Program-made: the position numbers and the translations under genes
NCBI RefSeq assembly: GCF_043555985.1
Contig: NZ_JBIGIC010000013.1
Location: 149,998 to 213,997 of the forward strand
Direction: 5' to 3'
DNA: 64,000 nt
DNA from: Pelomonas candidula
GTDB taxonomy: Bacteria > Pseudomonadota > Gammaproteobacteria > Burkholderiales > Burkholderiaceae_C
Part shown: piece after piece, positions 46,369-54,188 of the stretch
Numbering within the stretch: position 1 is the first letter of the stretch
Layout: each line of letters begins with the position of its first letter
Notes under the pieces: generated by a model
Told to the model about the DNA's origin: nothing
The model's input: only the letters and a program-made list of their open reading frames with translations
Database searches by the model: none

Positions 46369-48174
46369 ATGCCCGAAACCACCCAACGCCCGGCCTCAAA
46401 GCAGGCCCGCTCGCTCTCCGGACTTGCGCCCTTCCTGCGCCCCTACCGCGGCCGCATCGCACTGGCGCTGCTGACGCTGGTGCTGGCGGCGCTGGCCACG
46501 CTGGCCTTTCCGCTCGCGCTGCGCGGCCTCATCGACGCCGGCTTCGGCGCCAGCAACCCCGGCGAGCGGTTGATGGCGCTGCGCGAGCACTTCCTCGCGA
46601 TGTTCGCCGTGGGCGCCGCGCTGGGGTTGTTCTCGGCGTCGCGCTTCTACATGGTCACGTGGCTGGGCGAGCGCGTGACGGCAGACCTGCGCAACGCCGT
46701 CTACAGCCATGTGCTGCGCCAGAGCCCCGAGTTCTTCGAGACCACGCAGACCGGCGAGGTGCTCTCCCGCATCACGACGGACACCACCGTCGTGCAGACC
46801 GTCGTCGGCTCCAGCCTGTCGATGGGCCTGCGCAACACGGTGATGGGCATCGGCGCGCTGGTGATGCTGGTGGCCACCAACCCCTACGTGATGGGCCAGG
46901 TGCTGGGCATCCTGGTGCTGGTCGTGGCACCCGCGCTGTACTTCGGCCGCCGCGTGCGCAAGCTCTCGCGCGCCAGCCAGGACCGCGTGGCCGACACCTC
47001 GGCCATCGCCGCCGAGGTGCTGAACGCCGTCACCGTCGTGCAGAGCTACGTGCAGGAAGCCGCCGAGGCCGCGCGCTTCTCCGCCGCCAGCGAGGCCGCG
47101 TTCGACACCGCCCGCAAGCGCACCAAGGTGCGCAGCTTCCTCGTCGCCTTCCTCATCACCGCCGTGTTCGGTGCCATGCTGTGGGGGCTGTACCAGGGCA
47201 CGCAGGCTGTCATCGCCGGCAAGATCAGTGCCGGCCACCTGGGGCAGACGGTGGTCTACGTGACGCTGCTGGTCAGCTCCGTGGCCGTGCTGGCCGAGGT
47301 GTGGGGCGACGTGCTGCGTGCGGCCGGCGCGACCGAGCGCCTGGTGGAACTGATGGACGCCAAGTCGCCCGTGGCCGACCCGGCCTCGCCGCAGCCACTG
47401 CCCGCAACGACCGGCGGCTCACGCGTCGAGTTCAGCGACGTGCTGTTCCACTACCCCTCGCGCCCGCAGACCGCCGCGCTGGACGGCGTGCAGCTGACCG
47501 TCGAGCCCGGCGAGACCGTCGCCCTCGTCGGCCCCAGCGGCGCCGGCAAGACGACGCTGTTCCAGCTGCTGCTGCGCTTCTACGACCCGCAGTCCGGCCA
47601 GATCCGCCTGAACGGCGTGCCCACGCAAAGCCTGAGCCTGGCTGACCTGCGCGCCAACATCGGCCTCGTGCCGCAGGACAGCGTCATCTTCTCCACCACC
47701 GCGATGGAGAACATCCGCTACGGCCGCCCCAACGCGACGGACGACGAGGTCATCGCCGCCGCCAAGGCCGCCTTCGCCGACGACTTCATCCGCGCGCTGC
47801 CCGAGGGCTACCAGAGCTTCCTGGGTGAGCGCGGCGTGCGCCTGTCCGGCGGCCAGCGCCAGCGCATCAGCATCGCCCGCGCCATGCTGAAGAACCCGCC
47901 GCTGCTGCTGCTGGACGAAGCGACGAGCGCGCTGGACGCCGAGAGCGAACGCGTCGTGCAGGCCGCGCTGGAAGCCGCCATGCAGCACCGCACGACGCTG
48001 GTCATCGCGCACCGGCTGGCAACCATCCAGAAGGCCGACCGCATCGTCGTGCTGGAGGCCGGTCGCATCGTCGACATCGGCCGGCACGACGAACTGGTGG
48101 CGCGCGGCGGGCTGTACGCCAAGCTGGCGGCGATGCAGTTTGGGCTGCAATCCGAATCCGACGCCGTGAACTGA
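46369..48174 (+). CDS. MsbA-like ABC exporter (fused TM and ATPase)
   Basis: A 601-residue half-transporter that works as a homodimer. Six TM helices lie at about 25-330. The ATPase domain (about 355-590) has Walker A GPSGAGKTT, signature LSGGQRQRISIARAM, and Walker B LLLDEATSALDAESE with the catalytic Glu. It belongs to the ABCB-type bacterial subfamily near MsbA and probably exports a lipid or drug. A diverged copy of its last about 31 codons recurs 1.2 kb downstream. Confidence 0.92.
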   Translation: MPETTQRPASKQARSLSGLAPFLRPYRGRIALALLTLVLAALATLAFPLALRGLIDAGFGASNPGERLMALREHFLAMFAVGAALGLFSASRFYMVTWLGERVTADLRNAVYSHVLRQSPEFFETTQTGEVLSRITTDTTVVQTVVGSSLSMGLRNTVMGIGALVMLVATNPYVMGQVLGILVLVVAPALYFGRRVRKLSRASQDRVADTSAIAAEVLNAVTVVQSYVQEAAEAARFSAASEAAFDTARKRTKVRSFLVAFLITAVFGAMLWGLYQGTQAVIAGKISAGHLGQTVVYVTLLVSSVAVLAEVWGDVLRAAGATERLVELMDAKSPVADPASPQPLPATTGGSRVEFSDVLFHYPSRPQTAALDGVQLTVEPGETVALVGPSGAGKTTLFQLLLRFYDPQSGQIRLNGVPTQSLSLADLRANIGLVPQDSVIFSTTAMENIRYGRPNATDDEVIAAAKAAFADDFIRALPEGYQSFLGERGVRLSGGQRQRISIARAMLKNPPLLLLDEATSALDAESERVVQAALEAAMQHRTTLVIAHRLATIQKADRIVVLEAGRIVDIGRHDELVARGGLYAKLAAMQFGLQSESDAVN

Positions 48175-48187
48175 GCGGGAGAAGTCG

Positions 48188-48484
48188 ATGTCTCTTGGAT
48201 GGGTGATCGCCGGAACGTTCGGCGAACTGATGTTGACGTACTTCCTGTTCATGATTGCCGCGTTCGCCGGTGGCGGCATGGCCAACGGCAACTCGCTGAG
48301 CGAGCGCCAGATCCTCCTGCTCGACCTGTCGATGCTCGCCCTGCCCGCCTCCGCCGTCATCAGCGCGGTCGTGGTGATCTACCTGTACAACACCGACGCC
48401 GGACCGGCGGCCTACTGGTGGTACGCGCTGCCAGCGGCGGCGGTCGCGCTGTACGCCTTGCTCGTTTCAAGCATGACGCGCTGA
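48188..48484 (+). CDS. Small membrane protein, three predicted helices
   Basis: A 98-residue hydrophobic protein with TM stretches at about 6-28, 43-65 and 73-93. ATG follows a GGGAGAAG ribosome site 14 bases after the ABC exporter stop, so it is probably co-transcribed with it. I do not recognise the family. It could be an accessory of the exporter, but that rests on position only. Confidence 0.7.
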   Translation: MSLGWVIAGTFGELMLTYFLFMIAAFAGGGMANGNSLSERQILLLDLSMLALPASAVISAVVVIYLYNTDAGPAAYWWYALPAAAVALYALLVSSMTR

Positions 48485-48620
48485 CAGCGACTGCATCGTC
48501 ACGGCGACGGAGCGCGCCAAACCCGAAGGCTGAGCAAACCCTCCTTCGTGGTTGCCCTTGCTTCCCGTATCCCGCATCCCTCCTATAGTCGGCAAAACAT
48601 AACCGTCTTGCCTGGGGAGG

Positions 48621-48665
48621 CAACGTGGGCAACGTGGGCAACGTGGGCAACGTGGGCAACGTGGC
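48621..48665 (+). repeat. Tandem 9-bp repeat at a translation start
   Basis: Five head-to-tail copies of CAACGTGGG/C directly after a GGGGAGG ribosome site. Each unit holds an in-frame GTG, so several starts are possible and the peptide begins with repeated Gly-Asn-Val. The copy number can change by slippage without breaking the frame. Confidence 0.85.
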
Positions 48666-49329
48666 ACCAGAGGCATCCGGCGATTCCTTGACGCGGCAGG
48701 CTTCCGTACGGGAAGGCTTGAGCATGTCGATCTGGGAATTGAAGGCCGCTTCACCTGACCAATTTGCACCGCTGGTGCCCACCGATGCACAGGTGAACTC
48801 GGGCATCTTTGAATTCGACGGAACACCCCGGGTCTGGCGGCGGCGCCCCACGGTCGCGGTATTTCAGGAGCGCAGCAAGAAGCACCACCTGCCACGGGGT
48901 GATGCCAGCCTGCTGCTTTCCGGCGCACTGGTGCTGAACCAGAAGGCTGCGGACGCGCTGGGGCCCTTCCTGGCGCAGTTCGGGCAACTGCTCGAAGCCA
49001 GGGTCGACGGCGCCATCGAGTACTTCTACAACGTGACCCGGCTGATCGACTGCATCGACCCGGAACGCTCGGAACGGCGTGCGTCAGGCGCCATCGCCAA
49101 GCCGGCCTTTCGACCCCATGCCGTGCCGCACGGCCCGACCGTCTTCAAGGACCTTGGACGGCGCGAACCCGCATCTATGCCAACGATGAAGCACGGCAAC
49201 TGTTCGCGGTCAGCATCGCGGAGGCCAAGCTTGGTGGCTTTCAGTTGGTCCAGGTTGGAACGGCTTGCGTTGATCGAGAAGCGATCAGCATGCGATGCCG
49301 ACAGCGAGCGCTCGTGCGGGCAGCCTTGA
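48625..49329 (+). pseudogene. Imm11-type (DUF1629) immunity protein gene, frameshifted near its 3' end
   Basis: The frame from GTG 48625 encodes the Imm11 pattern. A segment LLLSGALVLNQKAADALGPF is followed by YFYNVTRLIDCID and later by GPTVFKD near residue 178. After that point the expected ending (TRIYANDEARQLFAVSIAEA, then GGFQLVQVG) is found in a different frame from about 49165 to 49245, so one base was lost or gained near 49155-49170. The present reading frame ends instead in an unrelated Arg/Ser-rich tail. Members protect against polymorphic toxins; no toxin gene is visible, so it is an orphan. A start at the ATG at 48724 is also possible. Confidence 0.65.
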
Positions 49330-49331
49330 AG

Positions 49332-49445
49332 ACCGGCTGGATTCTGGATATCGGCCGGCATGACGAGTTGCTAGCGCGCGACGGGGCGTATGCGAAGTTG
49401 GCGGCGATGCAGTTTTGGTTGGAGATGGAAACCATGAAATCCTAA
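49332..49445 (+). pseudogene. Fossil of the 3' end of an ABC exporter gene
   Basis: The last 37 codons before the TAA at 49443-49445 read DIGRHDELLARDGAYAKLAA and MQFWLE. They match the end of the intact exporter at 48057-48174 (DIGRHDELVARGGLYAKLAA, MQFGLQ): 23 of 31 residues and about 75% of bases by my hand alignment. No Walker motifs remain. It is fused in frame to the displaced end of the immunity gene. It marks an old recombination or insertion boundary. Confidence 0.75.
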
Positions 49446-49533
49446 GCGCCACCGTTAGCCGCACAAGAAACCAACATCAACGCAATCCAACAATCCAACA
49501 ATCAATCAAGCCTACCAATTTTCTGAGAAGCAA

Positions 49534-50706
49534 ATGCACATTAAATCCTTCGAAGTAAACGGACTGATGGGAAGGGATGCACCGCTAATCCTCACCTTCA
49601 ATCGCGACATAAATATAGTCACAGGCCGAAATGGCTCTGGCAAAACAAGCATTCTGAAGCTGCTTTGGTACATCATGAGCGGCAATATTTTCCAAGCCCT
49701 AAAGGAAGTCAACTTTAAAAAAGCGACCCTTGAAACTTCGGAATACATCATCACGGTCTATAGGTTATCGCCCTATACCTGTCGAATTGACTGGAAAGAT
49801 GCATCAGGCGAGGAGACATTTGAGGATATCCATGACGAGGATGGCGATACATTGGTCAACGCTGAAGACCAAGCAAACAAAAAACTTTCGAGCCTTGGTT
49901 CGTCCGTTTTTCTTCCAACCTTTCGAAGGATTGAAGGCGGCTTCACTCTTGGCGACAGAAACAGCAACTCGCTCGCCAGAGCCAAAAATGATGTCGAAGA
50001 TGCGTTGATATCTCTATCAAAAAAGCTCACAAACGACAGTCATGTGTTTGTCGCAGCACTCAGCACAGTAGATATCGTAAACCTTCTCGTCCGGCAGTAC
50101 ACCGACCTCTCCGAAGAATACAACAAACTTCAGGAAAATATCTCCCAGGGCGTCATTAAGAAAATTAAAGAATACAAAAAGGAAGGCAGCGATCCTGACA
50201 AGTTGGACAGCGCCAACCAATTGCTCGATGACATTCGCACACAAATTGAAAGCATGGAGGTATCCCGAGAATCCATCATGCGCCCGCTGGAGGCGGTTCG
50301 AACACTTGCGATGCGTTTACTCCGACACTCGGGAATCAAACTTGGTCGAAGCCTGAATTTCGGCGAGGCTGCGGGGGCAGTAAATTCAGACGCCCTGTCG
50401 GCCGGCGAAAAGCAGATGCTTAGTTTCATCGCCTACAACGCCTTTTACAAGGATGCAGTCTTTTTTATAGATGAGCCCGAACTTAGCCTTCATGTAGATT
50501 GGCAGCGGCAGCTCTTTTCCATATTAACAAACCAGCAAACCTCAAATCAGTTCGTAATTGCAACCCACTCACCGTTTATTTACAGCAAGTATCCAGACAA
50601 AGAATTGCAAATAGATCCACTGCGCGGCGACGAAGATCACGCACCGACATTGCCAAGCAATAGTGACGAAGGACACAGCAGGTCCGCATCACCGGAAAGA
50701 GGTTAA
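49534..50706 (+). CDS. AAA-family ATPase, candidate PARIS AriA
   Basis: A 390-residue ABC/SMC-like ATPase. Walker A is GRNGSGKTS (31-39). A coiled-coil-like insertion lies at about 185-245. The signature-like SAGEKQ is near 289, Walker B is FFIDEPELSLH with Asp313-Glu314, and the switch is in ATHSPFIYS. Third-position use and base content are much AT-richer than neighbours, a sign of transfer. The next gene follows after two bases and encodes a DUF4435 protein; AAA ATPase plus DUF4435 is the makeup of the PARIS anti-phage system, in which AriA holds AriB until a phage protein triggers it. Other AAA/TOPRIM pairs exist, so the subtype is not certain. Confidence 0.75.
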   Translation: MHIKSFEVNGLMGRDAPLILTFNRDINIVTGRNGSGKTSILKLLWYIMSGNIFQALKEVNFKKATLETSEYIITVYRLSPYTCRIDWKDASGEETFEDIHDEDGDTLVNAEDQANKKLSSLGSSVFLPTFRRIEGGFTLGDRNSNSLARAKNDVEDALISLSKKLTNDSHVFVAALSTVDIVNLLVRQYTDLSEEYNKLQENISQGVIKKIKEYKKEGSDPDKLDSANQLLDDIRTQIESMEVSRESIMRPLEAVRTLAMRLLRHSGIKLGRSLNFGEAAGAVNSDALSAGEKQMLSFIAYNAFYKDAVFFIDEPELSLHVDWQRQLFSILTNQQTSNQFVIATHSPFIYSKYPDKELQIDPLRGDEDHAPTLPSNSDEGHSRSASPERG

Positions 50707-50708
50707 GC

Positions 50709-51467
50709 GTGGGCAAGGGAGAAAAGATTCCAACAGTCGACGAACTGATTGCCACACTAAAGAAGTCTTCATTGCCCACGCTAGTTTGCGAAGGCAGCGA
50801 CGATCTTATCGTCTATCGTCGGATAGAAGACAAACTTAGCCATCTCGGATTATCACTTTTGCCAGTCGGTGGAAGAGATAACGCGATCAAAATTTTCGAA
50901 AGACGAAGAGAAATAGCAGCAGTGCCACTAGCATTCATTGTTGATCGCGACACGTGGATAAACACAGGAGTGCCGGCCCAGTACACAGATCCCTCCATAA
51001 TACTCACCGATGGGTATTCTATCGAGAACGATGCGTTTCGAGACGGGAACTTTCTAGCACTACTCATCGGCCCTGAGTCGGCGACATTTCATTCAGAAAT
51101 AAGCGATTTCATTGAATGGTATGCCTTGGCACTTAGCCGTCATCTAATTGATCAGTCCCAACCGATTTCACTACACCCTGAACAGGTCTTGAACGCTTCG
51201 CAACGCCCAGCACTGCTTGCTCTCAAAAACGGGGAAGCATATCCAACCACGTTTCGCACAACGATAACCAACGACTATAAGAAGCTGCTAAGGGGAAAGT
51301 CTCTTCTCAACTTGCTTTCCCGCAACTTAAATACAAGAAAAAATCTCCCCAACCACTCAACCCAGTCTCTACTCGAATTTGCCGCGGCCAATCCAGGCCC
51401 GCTACTCACCGCCACAACGAATGCGGTTAAGGCACGATTCGAATTCGGGGTCAAGTCTCAAATTTAA
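50709..51467 (+). CDS. DUF4435/TOPRIM protein, candidate PARIS AriB
   Basis: A 252-residue protein starting with GTG two bases after the ATPase stop, with AGAGG upstream. The TOPRIM-like acidic residues are Glu28 in LVCEGSDD and Asp79/Asp81 in FIVDRDTW, with LPVGGRDNAIKIF between them. DGYSIENDAF follows, as in DUF4435 proteins. In PARIS the AriB subunit is the nuclease effector released from AriA and acts on tRNA. The same AT-rich composition as its partner suggests they moved together. Confidence 0.75.
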   Translation: MGKGEKIPTVDELIATLKKSSLPTLVCEGSDDLIVYRRIEDKLSHLGLSLLPVGGRDNAIKIFERRREIAAVPLAFIVDRDTWINTGVPAQYTDPSIILTDGYSIENDAFRDGNFLALLIGPESATFHSEISDFIEWYALALSRHLIDQSQPISLHPEQVLNASQRPALLALKNGEAYPTTFRTTITNDYKKLLRGKSLLNLLSRNLNTRKNLPNHSTQSLLEFAAANPGPLLTATTNAVKARFEFGVKSQI

Positions 51468-51648
51468 AACCTTAATCTTTTATGCAAGCTGGCAGTTCGG
51501 CGAGGTCATAATTTCAGCTCTTAGACTTCGGGCGTCGGGATCAGGCCTCAGATACAAACCATCCCACGCGGAAGGCGTGAGCTGAATTATTTGGCTGCCC
51601 ACATCCCCACAGGAGAGGCTTGCACTTTGAGACCAGCCCTCGATTTCA

Positions 51649-52158
51649 ATGCACAAATACGACGACATCGTTCATCGCATTCACGATCTGTTTGCCGCGA
51701 TTGACGCAGCGAAGCTGCGGGACGCCGTAGCCAAAGGCGGTATCGGAGAAATCCTGCTGGCGCATCGACTGCGGCATCGGCTTGCCGCATCGGACAAGGG
51801 ATGCGATGGCATAGACCCCCACACAGGCAAACGGTACGAATACAAGGTGAGCATCTCCGATCAATACAACTTTCATTTCGGCGCGCGAAAGAACTACGTG
51901 AAGAACCTCGCCACCGTGGGCAAACACTTTGCGGGGATAGACGGCGTATTTATTGCGCAGCGAAAAGAAGGGAAAATCCTGAGAATTGCGTTCATCAAGA
52001 CGGCCGATTTGGTGCCAGAACTGAATCAGCACTTCTCCAGCCACACGGGGCCCCAATTGAACAAGAATTTGAGCTTTGCAACGTTTACAAAACTCAAGGG
52101 CGCCCGCGTACTTCCGAATCGCATACAAAGCACAATGCGACACCGCGGTTTGGTGTGA
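51649..52158 (+). CDS. Small PD-(D/E)XK nuclease candidate
   Basis: A 169-residue single-domain protein. The order Glu34 (GGIGEILLAHRL), Asp53 (KGCDGID) and Glu64-x-Lys66 (YEYKVS) fits the restriction-endonuclease-fold active site. No partner methylase is nearby. It sits 181 bases after the DUF4435 gene on the same strand. Base content is intermediate between the AT-rich pair and the host. ATG at 51649 is the only in-frame start after a stop and has no good ribosome site. The nuclease call is from motif order only. The gap before it holds no gene I can support. Confidence 0.55.
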   Translation: MHKYDDIVHRIHDLFAAIDAAKLRDAVAKGGIGEILLAHRLRHRLAASDKGCDGIDPHTGKRYEYKVSISDQYNFHFGARKNYVKNLATVGKHFAGIDGVFIAQRKEGKILRIAFIKTADLVPELNQHFSSHTGPQLNKNLSFATFTKLKGARVLPNRIQSTMRHRGLV

Positions 52159-52383
52159 ACGAGGCGCCCGCGGTGGCAGCCCAATGCAAGTGGCGCCGGT
52201 ACGGCTGAAGAGTTCCAGACTATCGGGCGCGAAATCGCGCAGCGTTTGCGCACGGGATTCGGAGTCAGGTCTCACCTCTGCAGCCTTTCCCTTGTTCGCC
52301 CGGAAGAATTACCACGGGTCTAGACCGGCACGGCGGGGTGTATGTGGAACGCTTCCCCGCCTGAGCCTCGCCAGCCGCCCGGC

Positions 52384-52884
52384 TCAGTCCGCGTTCTTCG
52401 CCAGCCGGGCGACGAGCTTCATCAGCGTGGGCACGCGCTTGCGGCCGTGCATGGCGCGCACCCGCACCTTGGCTGCACCGATGTCCACGCCCGCGCAGGT
52501 GACGGTCAGCGGCCTGGCCTCCTCTTCCCGCATCACCTCGAACTGCGCCGGCAGGCCCGGTCGGCCGGTCTTCGACACGCCGATGACCGGCGTGCGGCTG
52601 CCCAGCGCGTGAAACAGGTGCTGGCCCAGGCCCGGCGTCGCCTCCGCATCGAGATGGACGAAGCCATCGATGAGGATGAGTTCGGGCGCCAGCTTGTGCT
52701 CGCGCAGCAGCTGCATCACGCAGGTCAGCTCGCGGAGATCGGGTTCTCCACGTGCGGGCTTCTCGACCTGGGCGATGTGCGAGACGTAGGTCTTCGCCGC
52801 TTCCGGCGCGTCCCAGGCGTCGAACGCGACGGCAGCGGCTTGCGCTTGCGCGCCGTCGAAGTGAACGGTGATGGCGAGTTTCAT
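52384..52884 (-). CDS. Divergent endonuclease V-like protein
   Basis: A 166-residue protein, shorter than the usual about 220. It keeps the EndoV core: Glu52 in DLRELTCVMQLL, Asp73 in LILIDGFVHLD, then TPGLGQHLF, PVIGVSKT, and the end pattern MHGRKRVPTLMKLV. EndoV nicks DNA or RNA at inosine. The first catalytic Asp should fall in the first strand, which reads AITVHFDG with Thr6 at the expected place, and no late catalytic His is clear. Composition is host-like. It is tail to tail with the nuclease candidate, 226 bases apart; that gap holds no recognised feature. Confidence 0.7.
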   Translation of the reverse strand: MKLAITVHFDGAQAQAAAVAFDAWDAPEAAKTYVSHIAQVEKPARGEPDLRELTCVMQLLREHKLAPELILIDGFVHLDAEATPGLGQHLFHALGSRTPVIGVSKTGRPGLPAQFEVMREEEARPLTVTCAGVDIGAAKVRVRAMHGRKRVPTLMKLVARLAKNAD

Positions 52885-53080
52885 GAGGTGTTTTGAGGGT
52901 CAATCTTTCGCACAGTCTCGGTCATCAGGGCGAGGCCAATCCGACAGCGGCAGGCTGGCTGCGCGCGCTGGCGACGGGCGCGACGTCGCGGCTGACGGTC
53001 AAAAAACGTCTTTGATGGTTGTGGGGCGCGCGGCGCTCACGATGTTTTCAATATATCCACCAGACACAACGGGAGCAAAA

Positions 53081-53881
53081 ATGACCAGATGGTATAAAAA
53101 AGAAGATATCGTCGCGCCACGGGACAAGGCCCATATGGCCGGCGTCACGATTACCGTCTGGAAGGAGAAAATGGTTTGGAACGAGGGTAGCAAAAACATT
53201 CCCCACCAAATCGTTCAGGCCGTCACCACGTCGGTCGAATGGCTCGATCACGCGATCAATCAACTCACGGTACCGAACTATCTGGACGCGAAGAGCTCGC
53301 TCGCCAAGATCTACTTCCACGTTTACCGCGACGTGATCAAGGCTCCACCGGTGAATCCTCAGCTTTCGGAGAAGGCGCGCGCCGACCAGCAAAAAGAGCT
53401 GGAATTTTCCGTCAGGATGAGGATGAATGATCTGCGCATGATCCTGACAAATATAAAGATCGGATTGAGCAAAGACCAGATCATCAAGGTCAACGATGCC
53501 CACACCATCAAGGACGGTGAGAAAAAGCATTACCTCGGTCTCGTCAAGGCGGCACCGGGCGGCAAAGAGTACGGAAAAATAACCATCGGATTCCGCGCCT
53601 TTCGAGAAGGCCACAATCTGCCGCGCATCGTCATCCACGAAGCCGCGCATAAATTCACCCTGGCGACCGATGGCAAGAACACCGGGGGTTATTGGAAGCA
53701 GGATTTCAGCGACTATCTCGACCCGGAGGCCATGAATCACGTCGCGTGCCTGAACAACGCGGACAGCCACGCGCTGTTCGTCTGGGCCATGAACATCGGC
53801 CAAGGCGGCGCTCCCGAGATCTCCTCCCAATTTGCCGAGGGCATGGAGAACCGTTGGCGCAAGCACCTGGGCGGCGCCTGA
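53081..53881 (+). CDS. M35-like zinc metallopeptidase-domain protein
   Basis: A 266-residue protein with a GGGAG ribosome site just before the ATG. The zinc motif HEAAH lies at about 190, and the late segment ACLNNADSHALFVWA resembles the ND-A-SY region of M35 (deuterolysin, lysine-specific) peptidases that supplies the third ligand. No signal peptide is seen, so it is either cytoplasmic or exported by another route, as for some effector toxins. The longer upstream frame is not used. Substrate unknown. Confidence 0.65.
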   Translation: MTRWYKKEDIVAPRDKAHMAGVTITVWKEKMVWNEGSKNIPHQIVQAVTTSVEWLDHAINQLTVPNYLDAKSSLAKIYFHVYRDVIKAPPVNPQLSEKARADQQKELEFSVRMRMNDLRMILTNIKIGLSKDQIIKVNDAHTIKDGEKKHYLGLVKAAPGGKEYGKITIGFRAFREGHNLPRIVIHEAAHKFTLATDGKNTGGYWKQDFSDYLDPEAMNHVACLNNADSHALFVWAMNIGQGGAPEISSQFAEGMENRWRKHLGGA

Positions 53882-53915
53882 GCAGGCCGGCCGTCGTCGC
53901 TCGCTGCCGCTGAAC

Positions 53916-53959
53916 CACCGCTGACCCGCCACGCATGGCGGGTCAAGCACTCAGCGGTG
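53916..53959. other. Nested hairpin after the M35-like gene
   Basis: An inner perfect stem TGACCCGCCA / TGGCGGGTCA (53922-53931, 53936-53945) is enclosed by CACCGCTG / CAGCGGTG (53916-53923, 53952-53959, alternative outer pairing). No T run follows, so it may be a weak terminator or a protein site. It opens the 307-base gap before the efflux operon; the rest of that gap holds the operators and promoter described next. Confidence 0.45.
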
Positions 53960-54042
53960 CCGACGCCCCGCTCGCCGTGCGCGGCCCCCGTAGGGGCCAA
54001 CGTGCAATCCATCACACCATCAGCTGAATGACCCTTCATTTC

Positions 54043-54105
54043 TGAATGGTCATTCACTTTTTGCTTGCCAGCCTTTCGGCAAAAACTAGAATGAATGCTC
54101 ATTCA
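54043..54105 (+). promoter_or_regulatory. Efflux operon promoter with two TetR-type operators
   Basis: Two near-identical palindromes TGAATG-N2-CATTCA lie at 54043-54056 (centre GT) and 54092-54105 (centre CT). Between them a TTGCCA (54065-54070) and TAGAAT (54087-54092), 16 bases apart, form a plausible sigma-70 promoter, so the second palindrome covers the -10 and start point. A TetR regulator ends the operon and is the likely binder. Confidence 0.7.
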
Positions 54106-54188
54106 GTACATGCAACCGGCTGAGCGCACCGCGACGACCTGAGGGCGACGCGGGGCCCCTCGGCCCAAAACAAGCCGAGGAACGTCCC

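Noticed and set aside
49446..49533. Possible integron attC site (CGTTAGCC after the fossil)
   Set aside because: No matching TAAC/GTTA core pair with a foldable stem was found, and no integrase is present.
51480..51668. A 62-codon minus-strand frame between the DUF4435 gene and the nuclease candidate
   Set aside because: It overlaps the start of the nuclease candidate, has no ribosome site I can see and no recognised family. Not excluded, but unsupported.
51646..52275. A 209-codon minus-strand frame opposite the nuclease candidate
   Set aside because: The plus-strand frame has an ordered nuclease motif; the minus-strand translation has none.
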